Source: Pseudomonas putida
GTDB taxonomy: Bacteria > Pseudomonadota > Gammaproteobacteria > Pseudomonadales > Pseudomonadaceae
Assembly (NCBI GenBank): GCA_041071465.1
Contig: CP163498.1
Location: forward strand, 1,178,001-1,242,000
Length of the DNA: 64,000 bases
Reading direction: 5' to 3'
Positions 35,088 to 44,699 of this stretch are shown one piece after another. Below the pieces are notes generated by a model. It saw only the letters and a list, made by a program, of their open reading frames with translations, ran no database searches and was not told the DNA's origin. Numbering within the stretch: the stretch's first letter is position 1; every line of letters begins with the position of its first letter. A program made the translations under genes and the position numbers.

Positions 35088-36604
35088 ATGACTACGTCCC
35101 CTAGCACGTCTCCCGCCAAGCGCCCCGAGGATGAAAACCTCGGCCTTGGTGCCAACCTGGCTTATGGTCTGCAGCATGTGTTGACCATGTACGGGGGATC
35201 GTCGCGGTACCCCTGATCCTGGGGCAGGCCGCGGGCCTGAACGGTGCCGAAATCGGCATGCTGATCGCCGCCTCGCTGTTTGCCGGTGGCCTGGCCACCC
35301 TATTGCAAACCCTTGGCCTGCCGTTCTTCGGCTGCCAGTTGCCGCTGGTGCAGGGCGTGTCGTTCGCCGGTGTGGCGACCATGGGTGCGATCCTCAGCAG
35401 CGAGGGCGGCGGTGGCCTGCCTGGCGTGCTTGGCGCGGTCATGGCGGCGTCGCTGATCGGCTTCCTGATCACCCCGGTGTTCTCGCGCATCACCAAGTTC
35501 TTCCCTCCCCTGGTGACCGGCATCGTCATCACCACCATCGGCCTGACCCTGATGCCAGTGGCCGCACGCTGGGTGATGGGTGGCAACAGCGCCTCGCCAG
35601 AGTTCGGCAGCGTGGCCAACATCGGCTTGGCCGGGTTGACCTTCGCCATCGTGCTGCTGCTGAGCAAGCTGGGCAGCGCGACCATTTCGCGCCTGTCGAT
35701 CCTGCTGGCCATGGTGATCGGCACACTGATCGCCTGGTCGCTGGGCATGGCCGACTTCAGCAAGGTCACCGAAGGCCCGATGCTGGCCTTCCCCACGCCG
35801 TTCCACTTCGGCATGCCGGAGTTTCACATCGCCGCGATCCTGTCGATGTGCATCGTGATCATGGTAACCCTGGTGGAAACTTCGGCCGACATCCTCGCCG
35901 TGGGTGAAATCATCGACACCAAGGTTGACTCCAAGCGCCTGGGCAACGGCCTGCGTGCCGACATGGCATCGAGCATCCTGGCACCGATCTTCGGCTCGTT
36001 CACCCAGAGCGCGTTCGCTCAGAACGTCGGCCTGGTGGCCGTGACCGGGGTCAAGAGCCGCTACGTGGTGGCCACCGGTGGTGTGATTCTGGTGGTACTC
36101 GGCCTGCTGCCGATCATGGGCCGGGTGATTGCCGCCGTGCCTACCCCGGTACTGGGTGGCGCTGGCATCGTGCTGTTCGGCACCGTGGCGGCCAGCGGTA
36201 TCCGTACTTTGTCCAAGGTCAGCTACAAGAACAACGTCAACCTGATCATCGTCGCGGCCTCGCTGGGCTTCGGCATGATCCCGATTGCCGCGCCGACCTT
36301 CTACCACCACTTCCCGAACTGGTTCGAGACCATCTTCCACTCGGGCATCAGCTCGGCGGCGATCATGGCCATCTTGCTGAACCTGATCTTCAACCACTTC
36401 ACCACCGGCAACTCGGAAAACCAGTCGGTGTTCGCTGCGGCGTACGAGCGCACCATCCAGTATTCGGACATTTCCGCGCTGCGTGATGGCGACTACTTCA
36501 AGGACGGCAAGCTGTTCGATGCCGAGGGTAACGAAGTGCCGATGCTGGAGCTGGACGAGCATGGCAATGAAACGGTCAGGCGCGCAGCGGTTGCCGAGCA
36601 TTGA
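35088..36604 (+). pseudogene. Nucleobase:cation symporter-2 permease (uracil/xanthine/urate type), frameshifted
   Basis: An NCS2 permease of ~505 residues. The N-terminal MTTSPSTSPAKRPEDENLGLGANLAYGLQHVLTMYGG reads from 35088 and the frame is lost in the G run at 35193-35197. One further G gives GGIVAVPLILGQAAGLNG and a clean frame to 36604. The family motif region GSFTQSAFAQNVGLVAVTGVKSR is present, with about 12-14 membrane helices. Substrate is probably xanthine, urate or uracil. The start at 35088 follows AGAGAG. An internal restart at 35258 would lack the first helices and is unlikely to be functional. Confidence 0.87.
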
Positions 36605-36629
36605 CTGCTGACTGAGCGGTGAGGTGGAG

Positions 36630-36659
36630 GGGGCCGATGCGCATCATCGGCCCCTTTTT
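36630..36659 (+). terminator. Rho-independent terminator of the permease gene
   Basis: GGGGCCGATG and CATCGGCCCC form a perfect 10-bp stem around CGCAT, followed by TTTTT. It lies 26 bases after the stop codon. Confidence 0.92.
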
Positions 36660-36711
36660 CGTTTGCCTGTTCTGGCCTATTGCCGTCGATAGGGCCAGAA
36701 CAGGCTACAAG

Positions 36712-38082
36712 TTACTCGAACAATGCATCCAGGGCTTGCTCCAGCCGGGTCACGGCAATCACCTGCAACCCCGCCGGTGGCTCTTTCGGCGCATTGCCCT
36801 TGGGCACGATGGCCCGCTTGAAGCCGTGCTTGGCCGCTTCCTTCAAGCGCTCCTGGCCACTGGGCACCGGCCGCACCTCACCCGACAGGCCGATCTCGCC
36901 AAACACCAGCAGACCATGGGCCAGCGGCCGATTGCGCAGGCTGGACATGACCGCCGCCAGCAGCGCCAGGTCCGAAGCCGTTTCCAGCACCTTCACCCCG
37001 CCCACCACGTTGAGGAACACGTCCTGGTCATGGGTAGGAATACCGCCATGACGGTGCAGCACCGCCAGCAACATGGCCAGGCGGTTCTGGTCCAGGCCCA
37101 GGGTTACCCGCCGCGGATTGGCCAGATGGCTATCGTCGACCAGCGCCTGCACTTCAACCAGCATTGGCCGGGTGCCCTCCCAGGTAGCCATCACCACGCT
37201 GCCTGGCACTTCTTCCTGGGTACGGTTGAGGAAGATCGCCGACGGGTTGGACACTTCTTTAAGGCCACGGTCGGTCATGCCGAACACGCCCAGCTCGTTG
37301 ACCGCGCCAAAACGGTTCTTCACCGCCCGTAACAAGCGCAGACGGCCATCGGACTCGCCTTCGAAATACAGCACGGTATCGACCATGTGCTCCAGTACCC
37401 GCGGGCCGGCCAGCGAGCCTTCCTTGGTCACGTGGCCGACCAGGAAGATCGCCGTGCCGCTCTGCTTGGCGTAACGCACCAGCAACGCCGTGCTTTCGCG
37501 CACCTGGGCCACACCGCCGGGGGCCGATTGCAGCTGCTCGGTGAAAATCGTCTGGATCGAGTCGATCACCATCACCCTGGGTTTCTCGACGCGTGCCGTA
37601 GCGATGATGGTCTCGATGCAGGTTTCGGTCATTACCTTGAGCTGGTCCTGGGGCAGGCCCAGCCGCCGTGAGCGCATGGCAACCTGTTGCTGCGACTCCT
37701 CACCGGTGACATACAGCGCCGGCATGCCGACGGCGATGTTGCATAACGTTTGCAACAAAATGGTCGACTTGCCGATACCGGGGTCACCACCAATCAGCAC
37801 CACAGAGCCATCCACCAGGCCACCGCCCAGTACGCGGTCCAGTTCAGTGCTGCTGGTGGTGAAGCGCGGGATTTCTTCGACGCTGACTTCGGCCAAGGTC
37901 TTGATCTGTGCCTGCTGCCCGGTCCAACCCGCGCGGCCGCTGCTGGGCGCAGCGGCGCCGCCGCTTTCGATCATGGTTTCGACCAGCGTGTTCCAGGCCC
38001 CGCATTCGCCGCACTGGCCGGCCCATTTGGGGAAGGTCGCGCCGCACTCGGTGCAGCCATACAAGCGCTTGGCCTTGGCCAT
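36712..38082 (-). CDS. radA: DNA repair protein RadA
   Basis: A 456-residue RecA-like ATPase for branch migration in recombinational repair. An N-terminal zinc finger CTECG...CGECG is at residues 10-33, Walker A is GGDPGIGKST, the RadA-specific KNRFG motif is in RAVKNRFGAVNELG, and a C-terminal Lon-protease-like domain follows. Full length. It is convergent with the permease gene and followed by a 150-bp gap to mscL. Confidence 0.97.
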   Translation of the reverse strand: MAKAKRLYGCTECGATFPKWAGQCGECGAWNTLVETMIESGGAAAPSSGRAGWTGQQAQIKTLAEVSVEEIPRFTTSSTELDRVLGGGLVDGSVVLIGGDPGIGKSTILLQTLCNIAVGMPALYVTGEESQQQVAMRSRRLGLPQDQLKVMTETCIETIIATARVEKPRVMVIDSIQTIFTEQLQSAPGGVAQVRESTALLVRYAKQSGTAIFLVGHVTKEGSLAGPRVLEHMVDTVLYFEGESDGRLRLLRAVKNRFGAVNELGVFGMTDRGLKEVSNPSAIFLNRTQEEVPGSVVMATWEGTRPMLVEVQALVDDSHLANPRRVTLGLDQNRLAMLLAVLHRHGGIPTHDQDVFLNVVGGVKVLETASDLALLAAVMSSLRNRPLAHGLLVFGEIGLSGEVRPVPSGQERLKEAAKHGFKRAIVPKGNAPKEPPAGLQVIAVTRLEQALDALFE

Positions 38083-38258
38083 GGGTGGGGTCTCCTGGAA
38101 AAAATCGCCATGATAGCCGAGCAGGACGTGTCTCGAACGCTTCGGGATGCGACAAAACTATTCGTTCTAACTGCAGTCAGTAGCCCTGAACACAACGCAT
38201 GAAGCGTTTTAGTGGCTTACACTGCGTTAACCTTACCTTTTGTTACAAGGAACCAAAC

Positions 38259-38678
38259 ATGGGCATGCTCAACGAGTTCAAGGCTTTCGCGGTCAAAGGC
38301 AATGTCGTCGACATGGCGGTCGGTATCATCATCGGCGCGGCCTTCGGCAAGATCGTCTCGTCCTTCGTCGGTGACGTGATCATGCCACCACTGGGCCTGC
38401 TGATCGGTGGTGTGGACTTCAGCGACCTGGCCATTACCCTGAAGGCTGCCGAAGGTGACGTACCAGCGGTAGTGCTGGCGTATGGCAAGTTCATCCAGAC
38501 CGTGATCGACTTCGTGATCGTGGCCTTTGCCATCTTCATGGGGGTGAAGGCGATCAACAGGCTCAAGCGTGAGGAAGCCGTGGCGCCGACTACGCCGCCG
38601 GTGCCTTCGGCTGAAGAGACACTGCTGACCGAGATTCGCGACTTGCTCAAGACGCAGAATCAGAATCGCTTGCCGTGA
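38259..38678 (+). CDS. mscL: Large-conductance mechanosensitive channel
   Basis: A 139-residue channel protein. The N-terminal amphipathic helix [22 protein letters not shown] leads into TM1 ([25 protein letters not shown]), TM2 is about residues 75-95, and the C-terminal bundle ends in LLTEIRDLL. It opens under membrane tension to release solutes on osmotic downshock. AAGGAACC lies upstream of the ATG at 38259. Confidence 0.96.
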   Translation: MGMLNEFKAFAVKGNVVDMAVGIIIGAAFGKIVSSFVGDVIMPPLGLLIGGVDFSDLAITLKAAEGDVPAVVLAYGKFIQTVIDFVIVAFAIFMGVKAINRLKREEAVAPTTPPVPSAEETLLTEIRDLLKTQNQNRLP

Positions 38679-38711
38679 GGTAGCAGGGGGCTGCCTTGCA
38701 GCCCCCTGGCC

Positions 38712-39488
38712 TTACCAGTAGTTTTCGACCGCTACCTGCCCTGGCCGCTTGCTCAGGCTCAGTTGCAGGTCACGCGCTTTCAGCACTTTACGGGTTTCGT
38801 CGATCATTTCCGGGTTACCGCACAGCATCACCCGTGAATGCTCTGGCGACAGCGCCAGCCCCGCCGCCTTCTCCAGTTCACCATTCTCGATCAACGTGGT
38901 AATGCGCTGGTTCAACGCCCCTGGGTGTTGTTCACGGGTCACCACCGGAATGAACTGCAACTTGCCCGCATGCTCCGCCAGGTACTCGCGTTGCTCCAGC
39001 CCGGCGATTTCATCTACGTAGGCCAGCTCTTTGGCTTCGCGCACCGAGTACACCAGCTTGATGTTGTCGAAACGCTCCCAAGCCTCGAAGTCCTGCAGGA
39101 TCGACATGAACGGCGCAATGCCCGTACCCGTGGCCAGCAGCCACAGGTCGCGACCACCGACGAAACGGTCGAGGGTGAGGAAACCGAAAGCCTGACGGTC
39201 GATCAGCAAGGTATCGCCCGCACCCAGCCGGCTAAGCTCGCTGGTGAACTCGCCACCGGGTACCACGATGGAGAAAAAGTCCAGATGCTCATCATGGGGC
39301 GCGCTGACCATTGAATAGGCGCGCCACACCACGCTGCCATCGGCCTTGGTCACGCCAAGGCGGGCGAACTGACCGGAACGAAAGCGGAACCCCGCATCGC
39401 GCGTAACCCGCAGGCTGAAGAGGTTCGGCGTCAGCGGCTGAACATCGAGCAGGGTCTGGCGGGTGAACTTTTCGGCGCTAGCGGTCAT
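38712..39488 (-). CDS. fpr: Ferredoxin--NADP+ reductase
   Basis: A 258-residue FAD enzyme. The FAD-binding RAYSMVSAP (RxYS), NADP-binding GTGIAPF, and the C-terminal CGNPEMIDE with aromatic end VENYW all match bacterial subclass FprA-type reductases. It exchanges electrons between NADPH and ferredoxin or flavodoxin and responds to oxidative stress. In P. putida fpr is controlled by the LysR protein FinR, which is not visible beside it. The start is the ATG giving MTASAEKFTRQTL. Confidence 0.94.
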   Translation of the reverse strand: MTASAEKFTRQTLLDVQPLTPNLFSLRVTRDAGFRFRSGQFARLGVTKADGSVVWRAYSMVSAPHDEHLDFFSIVVPGGEFTSELSRLGAGDTLLIDRQAFGFLTLDRFVGGRDLWLLATGTGIAPFMSILQDFEAWERFDNIKLVYSVREAKELAYVDEIAGLEQREYLAEHAGKLQFIPVVTREQHPGALNQRITTLIENGELEKAAGLALSPEHSRVMLCGNPEMIDETRKVLKARDLQLSLSKRPGQVAVENYW

Positions 39489-39698
39489 ATCGGGCTCCAG
39501 GGTTGGCGTGTGCACAGTGTCGCTTAAAGTGGCTTGGATAAAAACCACCGCTTTGTAGGGCCTCACCAAGGGGGATCGTGCCGAACTGGCAGAAAACCCT
39601 AAGTGCTATAACAAAAAAATCCCAACACTAAGGTAGGACTTTCCTACAATCATCGGGTACCCAAATGGATTGGATCCTACGCCCCGAGGAATGTCTCG

Positions 39699-40406
39699 AT
39701 GCTTCACTGGAAACCCGAGCATCTTCATGCGTTCGTCAGCGAGCGCAACCCGCAGAAGCTGTTCGACATCGCAGTCCATCTGGCTCAGGAGCTGGGCATG
39801 GATTACCTTGGGCTGAATATCCGCATCCAGATCGCCACGCAAACACCAAGGCTGTACCTCTACAGCAACTACCCAAGTGAGTGGATCGAGCGCTATCAGC
39901 GCGACGATTTCTACAAGCAGGACCCGGCAGCGCACATGAGTCACAGTTCGACCACCCCCGTACTATGGACTGACGACCTATACCGAGACGCCCCTCAATT
40001 TCGCGAAGCGGCCTGTCAGCACGGCTTGCGTCACGGCTGGACGCAATCACTGCACGACCTGCAGCACAACGAAAGCCAGATCAGCGTGGCCAGGCCTGCC
40101 GAAAAGATCGACATCGTCGAGCTTTATGACAAGGCCGGCAGCGTCCAGTGGCTGTGCCATACCCTGCATGCCGTGCTTGGCGAACACCACCTGAACGCAC
40201 TGTGCCCACCTCAACCAAGAATGAGCGAGCGTGAACTGGAAGTGCTGAAATGGTCGGCTGCCGGCAAGACCGCTGCCGACGTTGCCTGCATCCTGTCGCT
40301 TTCGCAAAGCACGGTGAACTTCCACATCCGCAGCGTGATCACCAAGACCAACGCTGCCAACAAGGCTGGCGCCATCGCCATAGCCGCCCTGCGTGGCTGG
40401 ATCTGA
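39699..40406 (+). CDS. ppoR: LuxR-family quorum-sensing solo (PpoR)
   Basis: A 235-residue regulator with an N-terminal autoinducer-binding domain (residues about 10-165) and a C-terminal LuxR helix-turn-helix (SERELEVLKWSAAGKTAADVACILSLSQSTVNFHIRSV). The pattern Y-P-x-x-W...Y...D-P in YSNYPSEWIERYQRDDFYKQDP keeps the conserved acyl-homoserine-lactone pocket residues. No luxI-type synthase lies nearby, so it is a solo. Position beside fpr and length match P. putida PpoR, which binds N-acyl homoserine lactones. Confidence 0.93.
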   Translation: MLHWKPEHLHAFVSERNPQKLFDIAVHLAQELGMDYLGLNIRIQIATQTPRLYLYSNYPSEWIERYQRDDFYKQDPAAHMSHSSTTPVLWTDDLYRDAPQFREAACQHGLRHGWTQSLHDLQHNESQISVARPAEKIDIVELYDKAGSVQWLCHTLHAVLGEHHLNALCPPQPRMSERELEVLKWSAAGKTAADVACILSLSQSTVNFHIRSVITKTNAANKAGAIAIAALRGWI

Positions 40407-40510
40407 CCTTCACACCTGCGACCTTGGGCAAAGCCCTGTAGAATCGCCCGGCAAAGCCCGGAGCGAACCGCAACGGGCAGTTTCGTACCCGAGCCAGACG
40501 CCATGCCCCT

Positions 40511-41625
40511 GTGACCACCCCCTACGCCGAACTCGACCTGATCCGCCAGCCGGAGCAGGCCAACGACCCGCTGCAGGCCTTCGATGCCGCCGACGAGTAC
40601 CTGCTAGCGCAATTGCACGAACAGGCACCTGACGCCAACTGCCGGGTACTGGTGCTCAATGACAGCTTCGGCGCCCTGGCCGTCAGCCTGGCGGGCCGCC
40701 TGCAGGTGGTCAGCAGCGGTGACTCACATCTGGCGCACCTTGGCCTGGAAAAGAACCTGACGCGCAACGGTTTGACGTTCGATAGCGTGCCGTTCGTACC
40801 GGCCAGCGAGCACTGGCAAGGCCTCTTCGACCGAGTGCTGGTACGCGTGCCCAAGACCCTGGCCCTGCTTGAAGAACAACTGATCCGCCTGCAGGGCCAC
40901 CTGGCGCCTGGCGCGCAGGTGATTGCCGGGGCCATGATCAAGCACCTTCCACGGGCGGCCGGTGACCTGATGGAGAAGTACATCGGCCCTGTGCAGGCTT
41001 CGCTGGCACAGAAAAAGGCCCGCTTGCTGACCGCAACGGTGGCCGAACGCCCGCTCGCCCGCTCACCCTACCCTAGCCGCTACCACCTCGACGCGCCGGT
41101 GCTGGAGTTGGTCAACCACGCCAACGTGTTTTGCCGTGAGGGCTTGGATATCGGCACAAGGGCGTTCCTGCCCCACTTGCCCCGCGACCTGGGCAACGCG
41201 CGGGTAGCGGACCTGGGCTGCGGCAACGGCGTGCTGGCGATTGCCAGCGCCCTGGGCAACCCGGACGCTGAGTACACCTTGGTCGATGAGTCGTACATGG
41301 CCGTGCAATCAGCGCAGGAGAACTGGCGAGCTGCACTGGGCGAACGTGCCGCCAATTTCGTCGCGGCCGATGGGTTGGCCGGGTAGAGAAACAATCGCTG
41401 GACGTGGTGCTGTGCAACCCGCCGTTCCACCAGCAACAGGTGGTGGGGGACTTCCTTGCCTGGCGCATGTTCCAGCAGGCGCGAGAAGCGCTGGTGGTGG
41501 GTGGGGCGCTGTACATCGTGGGCAACCGCCACCTGGGCTATCACAGCAAGCTGGCGCGGTTGTTCCGAGGGGTTGAGCAGGTGGCGGCTACGCCCAAGTT
41601 CGTCATTCTGAAAGCCCGCAAATAA
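40511..41625 (+). pseudogene. rlmG: 23S rRNA (guanine1835-N2)-methyltransferase RlmG, frameshifted
   Basis: A ~370-residue duplicated methyltransferase of the RsmC/RlmG type. The SAM-binding motif DLGCGNGVLAIAS is in the C-terminal half. The frame stops at 41381-41386 (GGCCGGGTAG). Adding one G gives [23 protein letters not shown], with the NPPF catalytic motif, continuing to 41625. It should methylate the exocyclic N2 of a 23S rRNA guanine. RsmC is the alternative. GTG start at 40511. Confidence 0.85.
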
Positions 41626-41640
41626 GAGCCCGCGCCGCCC

Positions 41641-41727
41641 CTGTGGGAGCGGGCTTGCCCGCGAACACCGGCGAAGCCGGTGCCATCTATCGCGATGCCT
41701 GCTTCGCGGGCACGCCCGCTCCCACAG
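41641..41727. repeat. BIME-like inverted pair of REP elements
   Basis: CTGTGGGAGCGGGC and GCCCGCTCCCACAG form perfect 14-bp outer arms 59 bases apart, with an inner hairpin (CACCGGCGAAGCCGGTG). It lies between convergent rlmG and the DUF2474 gene and probably ends transcription from both. Confidence 0.85.
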
Positions 41728-41742
41728 GCGCCCCCGCTGCTC

Positions 41743-41898
41743 TCAATGGGTGGTCAATCCCGCAGCCCCCATGAACAGCCGCATCACCCATGCCGCCACG
41801 CCCAGCGCGGCAACACTCATCGCCCAAATCAGCAGTAGCCAACCCAGCCGCTGCCACAGCGGTTTCTTGTCTTCCAAGCCATGTTTGCCCGTCATCAT
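41743..41898 (-). CDS. DUF2474 small membrane protein of the cio operon
   Basis: A 51-residue protein with MMTGKHGLEDKKPLWQRLGW, then one transmembrane helix (WLLLIWAMSVAALGVAAWVM) and a short tail ending in GLTTH. It begins 9 bases after cioB on the same strand. DUF2474 proteins always accompany cyanide-insensitive bd-type oxidases and may be a small accessory subunit like CydX. The ATG pair at 41898/41895 makes the exact start ambiguous by one codon. Confidence 0.85.
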   Translation of the reverse strand: MMTGKHGLEDKKPLWQRLGWLLLIWAMSVAALGVAAWVMRLFMGAAGLTTH

Positions 41899-41907
41899 GC
41901 GGCCCTC

Positions 41908-42915
41908 CTAGTGATAACCGTCTTCGTGGGTCACCTTGCCGCGGAACACGTAGTAGCTCCAGAAGGTGTACATCAGGATGAACGGCAGGATGAACAGGGT
42001 GCCCACCAGCATGAAACCTTGGCTTTGCGGGGGCGCTGCGGCCTCCCAGATCGAGATCGACGGCGGGATGATGTTCGGCCACAGGCTGATGCCCAGGCCG
42101 CTGTAACCCAGGAAGATCAACACCAGGGTGAGCAGGAACGGCGTGTAGTGTGCATTGCGCGCTACCGCCTTCAGCAGCCCGTAGAAGGTCACCAGCACCA
42201 GCAGCGGCACCGGCATGAACCAGAGCAGGTTGGGCATGCTGAACCAGCGGTCGGCGATTTGCGGGTAGGCGATGGGGGTCCACAGGCTGACGATACCGAT
42301 CACCGCCAGCAGCACCAGCGCCAGCGGCCGGGCCATGTCGTGCATCTTCTGTTGCAGCGGCCCTTCGGTCTTCATGATCAGCCAGGTGCACCCCAACAAC
42401 GTGTAGGCAACGATTAGCCCCAAACCACAGAACAGACTGAACGGGGTAAGCCAGTCGAGTGTGCCACCGGCGAAATGGCGGTCGACCACTTTGAAGCCTT
42501 CGAGGAAGGCACCCAACGCCACACCCTGGAAGAAGGTGGCGACCAACGACCCCCAGATGAATGCCTTGTCCCAGATATGCCGCTTGTCGGCCTTGGCCTT
42601 GAAGCGAAACTCGAAGGCCACGCCACGGAAGATCAAACCGATCAACATCAGGATAAGCGGCAGGTACAAGGCCTCGAGAACGACGGCGTAAGCCATCGGG
42701 AAAGCCCCGAACAGCCCCGCCCCGCCCAGGATCAACCAGGTTTCGTTGCCGTCCCACACTGGCGCGACAGTGTTCATCATCACATCACGGTCCTGCTCGC
42801 CCTTGACGAAGGGGAACAGCATGCCGATGCCCAGGTCGAAACCGTCCATCACCACGTACATCATGACGCCGAAAATGATGATCACGGCCCAGATCAGCGG
42901 AAGGTCGATACCCAT
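41908..42915 (-). CDS. cioB: Cyanide-insensitive bd-type quinol oxidase subunit II
   Basis: A 335-residue membrane protein with eight to nine helices. It starts MGIDLPLIWAVIIIFGVMMYVVMDGFDLGIG and contains NTVAPVWDGNETWLILGGAGLFGAFP, the CydB family signatures. With CioA it forms a bd-type quinol oxidase that reduces O2 without pumping protons. Three bases separate it from cioA. The cyanide-insensitive assignment comes from CioA and the DUF2474 neighbour. Confidence 0.94.
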   Translation of the reverse strand: MGIDLPLIWAVIIIFGVMMYVVMDGFDLGIGMLFPFVKGEQDRDVMMNTVAPVWDGNETWLILGGAGLFGAFPMAYAVVLEALYLPLILMLIGLIFRGVAFEFRFKAKADKRHIWDKAFIWGSLVATFFQGVALGAFLEGFKVVDRHFAGGTLDWLTPFSLFCGLGLIVAYTLLGCTWLIMKTEGPLQQKMHDMARPLALVLLAVIGIVSLWTPIAYPQIADRWFSMPNLLWFMPVPLLVLVTFYGLLKAVARNAHYTPFLLTLVLIFLGYSGLGISLWPNIIPPSISIWEAAAPPQSQGFMLVGTLFILPFILMYTFWSYYVFRGKVTHEDGYH

Positions 42916-42918
42916 GGC

Positions 42919-44355
42919 TCAGTTCCCCTTGTTCAGGCTGGCAGAGGTGGCCTCTCGGCCATCATCGGCGGCGGACAACGGCCGCGCCGGAGTGCGTTTC
43001 TGGCCAGGGCCACCCGGCGTGTGCTCGTCACCTTCCCCGGTCTGCGGCCCTTTGCGCACCAGGCGCATCATGTAGCCAAGGCCGGTGCCGAACAGGGCGA
43101 AATACACCACCACGAAGGCCACCAGGGTGAAACCAAGCTGGGCGTAGCTGTGGTTGGACACGCCGTCAGCCGTGCGCATCAGGCCATACACCACCCAAGG
43201 TTGGCGGCCGATTTCGGTGGTGAACCAGCCGGCCAGCAGCGCGACCAGCCCAGATGGGCCCATCCACAGGGCCACATGCAGGAACGGGCGCGAGCTGTAC
43301 AGCGTGCCGCGCTTGCGCAACCACAGGCTCCACAGGCCGACGAAGATCATCAGGAAGCCGAGCCCGACCATGATCCGGAACGACCAGAACACGATGGTCG
43401 AGTTAGGCCGATCCTCGGGCGGGAACTCCTTCATCGCCGGCACCTGCTTGTCCAGGCTATGGGTCAGGATCAGGCTGCCCAGCGCGGGAATCTCGACCTT
43501 GAAGCGGGTAGTCTCGGCCTTCATGTCGGGGATGCCGAACAGAATCAGCGGGGTCGGCTCGCCGGGTACGTTCTCCCAGTGGCCTTCGATCGCGGCAATT
43601 TTCACCGGTTGATGCTTGAGCGTGTTGAGGCCATGGAAGTCGCCAATCACCGCCTGGATCGGGGCGACGATAAGCGCCATCCACATGGCCATCGACAGCA
43701 TCTTGCGCACGGCCGGGTTGTCACGCCCGCGCAGCAGGTGCCAAGCCGCCGAAGCACCGACGAAGAACGCGGTGGAAACGAACGCGGCTGTGGCCATGTG
43801 CATCAGGCGGTAGGGGAACGAGGGGTTGAACACCACTGCAAACCAGTCCACCGGCACCACCCGGCCATCGATGATCTCGTGGCCTTGTGGGGTTTGCATC
43901 CAGCTGTTGGAGGCAAGGATCCAGAACGTCGAAACCAGTGTGCCGAGCGCCACCATCACCGTGGAGAAGAAGTGCAGGCCACGGCCGACGCGGTTCCAGC
44001 CAAACAGCATGACACCCAGGAAGCCCGCCTCGAGGAAGAACGCAGTGAGAACTTCGTAGGTGAGCAGCGGGCCGGTGACGGCGCCGGCAAAGTCGGAGAA
44101 GCGGCTCCAGTTGGTGCCGAACTGGTAGGCCATGACCAGGCCAGAGACCACGCCCATGCCAAAGTTGACGGCGAATATCTTCGACCAGAAATGATAGAGA
44201 TCACGGTAGACCTGGTTGTGGGTCCTCAGCCAGAGGCCTTCGAGGACTGCCAGGTAGCTCGCCAAGCCAATGGTGATGGCCGGGAACAGGATGTGGAACG
44301 ACACGGTAAAGGCAAACTGCATTCGGGCGAGCTCTAAGGCCTCTATTCCGAACAT
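42919..44355 (-). CDS. cioA: Cyanide-insensitive bd-type quinol oxidase subunit I
   Basis: A 478-residue CydA-family protein. Heme ligands are in LARMQFAFTVSFHILFPA (His for b595), the Met/His region of the b558 site lies further on, and the conserved GRQPWVVYGLMRT segment is present. Its length and compact quinol loop match the CioA (short Q-loop) branch, which resists cyanide. It is the first gene of cioA-cioB-DUF2474. A perfect Anr/FNR-type box 147 bases upstream of the start codon suggests oxygen control. Confidence 0.93.
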   Translation of the reverse strand: MFGIEALELARMQFAFTVSFHILFPAITIGLASYLAVLEGLWLRTHNQVYRDLYHFWSKIFAVNFGMGVVSGLVMAYQFGTNWSRFSDFAGAVTGPLLTYEVLTAFFLEAGFLGVMLFGWNRVGRGLHFFSTVMVALGTLVSTFWILASNSWMQTPQGHEIIDGRVVPVDWFAVVFNPSFPYRLMHMATAAFVSTAFFVGASAAWHLLRGRDNPAVRKMLSMAMWMALIVAPIQAVIGDFHGLNTLKHQPVKIAAIEGHWENVPGEPTPLILFGIPDMKAETTRFKVEIPALGSLILTHSLDKQVPAMKEFPPEDRPNSTIVFWSFRIMVGLGFLMIFVGLWSLWLRKRGTLYSSRPFLHVALWMGPSGLVALLAGWFTTEIGRQPWVVYGLMRTADGVSNHSYAQLGFTLVAFVVVYFALFGTGLGYMMRLVRKGPQTGEGDEHTPGGPGQKRTPARPLSAADDGREATSASLNKGN

Positions 44356-44699
44356 GGTGCTTCCTCTTCAGATAATCCGGCGTCCGGGCTTGTGGCCCCA
44401 GTCGCCCACTGCCCCCACTGGGTCGAGTACGGCGCGTTGGAATTGTTCTGTTCGATCGCAGGGATTTCGGCCCAAGGGCCCGATCGTTACATCTGGAACG
44501 ATTGATCCAGATCAACGACTGCTAGGAAGCATAGTCCCGAATGGCCTGACGGGCCGTGTGGTTGATTGCCGCGTGACCGGTTGCCCCACCCTCTTTCATA
44601 AACCGTGGAAAAGTGCAGACCTGGGCAAACAGTAACCGTTTGTTACAAACAGATGATACGCTGCCCACCCCTCTACTGCGCCGAGGCCCCTGGTTTCCG
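44356..44699. other. cioA/MFS divergent intergenic region
   Basis: 344 bases without a gene. It contains the Anr-type box at 44502 and no other conserved element I can identify. The MFS side has no clear ribosome-binding site close to the chosen ATG. Confidence 0.6.
44502..44515. promoter_or_regulatory. Anr/FNR-type box upstream of cioA
   Basis: TTGATCCAGATCAA fits the TTGAT-N4-ATCAA consensus perfectly. It lies 147 bases upstream of cioA. In Pseudomonas Anr represses or modulates cioAB under low oxygen, so the site is probably functional. Confidence 0.85.
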
